A stretch of 6,997 nt of DNA from assembly GCA_948852375.1 (NCBI GenBank), contig CAQOYX010000080.1, positions 1 through 6,997 on the forward strand. Reading direction: 5' to 3'. The DNA comes from an uncultured Clostridia bacterium (GTDB taxonomy: Bacteria > Bacillota_A > Clostridia > TANB77 > CAG-508). Numbering within the stretch: the stretch's first letter is position 1; each line of letters starts with the position of its first letter. Shown piece after piece: positions 6,089 through 6,997 of the stretch. Below the pieces are notes generated by a model. That model saw only the letters and a program-made list of their open reading frames with translations, was not told the DNA's origin and did not search any database. The translations under genes were made by a program, and so were the position numbers.

Positions 6089-6997
6089 TTGGGTAAAATA
6101 ATAAAACATGAATTCTTAAAAATATTCACAAGTAAACTATTTTTATATACATTGATTGCATTTGTATTAACAGACATTGTGCTATTAATTTATACCAGAA
6201 ACATTATAAAAAAAGATGAAATCCCATATTCAGCTTATAAAATCTTAAACGAAGAAATGAAAGACTTATTAGAAATAGAAAAACAAGAACTAATAAACAA
6301 AGAATATGAAAGAAATAATGCTTTTAGTATAATAAGTAGTATATTAAATAATACATATATAAGAGAATTTGCAGAAAGTTTAAAAAATGAAAATAGAGAA
6401 CTTTATGATAAATACATAAATGAATACCAAACTAGAAATTATAAATATACTAAAGATGAAGCAAAAGAGCTTACTTTTTTTAAAGAAATAAAAAAAGAAT
6501 ATGAGGAATGTAAAAATTATAAACAAACTATCAGTGAAATTTTAGAAAAAGCAGAAAACTTAGAAACAATTTCAATCTTTCAAGAATCGCAAGATGATTT
6601 TTCAAATAAGAATATTAAAGATACAGCTCAAAAGTATGAAAAAATGCTAGATACCCAATTAGAGTTTATTCCCGCAAAGGGAATAAATAGTTTTACAAAA
6701 ATGGGAATAACCGATATTCTCATAGTTCTTTTAATATTTGTGATATCTACTATAATCATATATGAAGAAAGAGAAAAGAATTTATTTCCACTAATAAAAA
6801 GTACAAAAAATGGAAGATGCAAAACTATTTTAGCTAAAATTTTTGTAATGTTAATTTTAATTTTTGCTATCTCACTAATTTTGTATGCTATAAACTTTAT
6901 TTATTATGGTATAACAATAGGATATGGAAACTTAAGTGCAAATATACAATCCATAAATACATTTATTTATTCTACTTTACCAATAAGTATTAGAGGA
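6089..6997 (+). CDS. ABC-2-type transporter permease, N-terminal part (3' partial)
   Basis: The frame is open from TTG 6089 to the last base (303 codons) and continues beyond the window. After a short cytoplasmic start (MGKIIKHEFLKIF) comes a first helix at about residues 15-35. A hydrophilic, Glu/Lys-rich, probably helical and extracytoplasmic domain covers about 40-205. Two further helices lie at about 207-229 and 247-270, joined by a charged loop containing YEEREKNLFPLIKST. This topology, with a large loop between helices 1 and 2, is typical of ABC-2-family export permeases in Firmicutes. It starts 16 bases after the ATPase and should be its membrane partner, with the propeller-like protein as the extracellular component. 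It contains no CGG in any frame and no frameshift in the part seen. Substrate unknown. Confidence 0.85.
   Translation, partial: MGKIIKHEFLKIFTSKLFLYTLIAFVLTDIVLLIYTRNIIKKDEIPYSAYKILNEEMKDLLEIEKQELINKEYERNNAFSIISSILNNTYIREFAESLKNENRELYDKYINEYQTRNYKYTKDEAKELTFFKEIKKEYEECKNYKQTISEILEKAENLETISIFQESQDDFSNKNIKDTAQKYEKMLDTQLEFIPAKGINSFTKMGITDILIVLLIFVISTIIIYEEREKNLFPLIKSTKNGRCKTILAKIFVMLILIFAISLILYAINFIYYGITIGYGNLSANIQSINTFIYSTLPISIRG

Noticed and set aside
1..6997. Reassignment of TGA to tryptophan, as in Mollicutes
   Set aside because: No in-frame TGA is needed in any corrected gene and tryptophan is encoded by TGG. TGA is also not seen as a stop, so its role is simply not tested here.

Overview
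The window is strongly A+T-rich, codes entirely on the + strand, and looks like a low-G+C Firmicutes chromosome, most likely a clostridial or related uncultured gut lineage. The reasons are purine-rich Shine-Dalgarno sites (AAGGAG, GGAGG, AGGAGG), AGA/AGG as the main arginine codons, TAA/TAG stops in all five complete reading frames, and Bce-type peptide-resistance genes. No in-frame TGA is needed as a sense codon.

Layout. Bases 3-807 hold the C-terminal part of a BceS-like sensor histidine kinase. Bases 808-946 hold a GTAA-type inverted/direct repeat operator and a -10 box. Next comes a BceA-like ATPase (947-1715) and a BceB-like ten-helix FtsX-family permease (1705-3796, 11 bp overlap). This is a typical antimicrobial-peptide sensing and detoxification module: the kinase senses flux through the transporter, and its response-regulator partner (outside the window) would act on the operator. 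A strong intrinsic terminator (3919-3956) closes this unit. A second unit follows: a membrane-anchored extracytoplasmic propeller-like protein (3989-5336), an ABC-2-type ATPase (5358-6072) and the start of an ABC-2-type permease (6089 to the window end). These three probably form one operon encoding another exporter.

The main observation is that all five genes whose reading frame is broken are broken in exactly the same way. In each, a zero-frame CGG codon preceded by a codon ending in T (AGT, ATT, TCT, ATT, CTT) marks the point where the protein continues in the +1 frame. Skipping the C restores a full-length family member with glycine (GGN) at that position; in the second ATPase this is the first glycine of Walker A. 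The C positions are 198, 1286, 1846, 4709 and 5454. These are the only in-frame CGG codons I found. The two other CGG trinucleotides on this strand (3324 and 5651) lie out of frame in uninterrupted coding sequence. The pattern is too regular for random decay or random sequencing error. It suggests systematic +1 frameshifting (or four-base decoding of CGGN as glycine) at CGG codons, plausibly because no tRNA reads CGG as arginine. A systematic sequencing artefact is the main alternative, and the sequence itself offers controls against it. I annotate the five genes as functional, recoded CDSs rather than pseudogenes.
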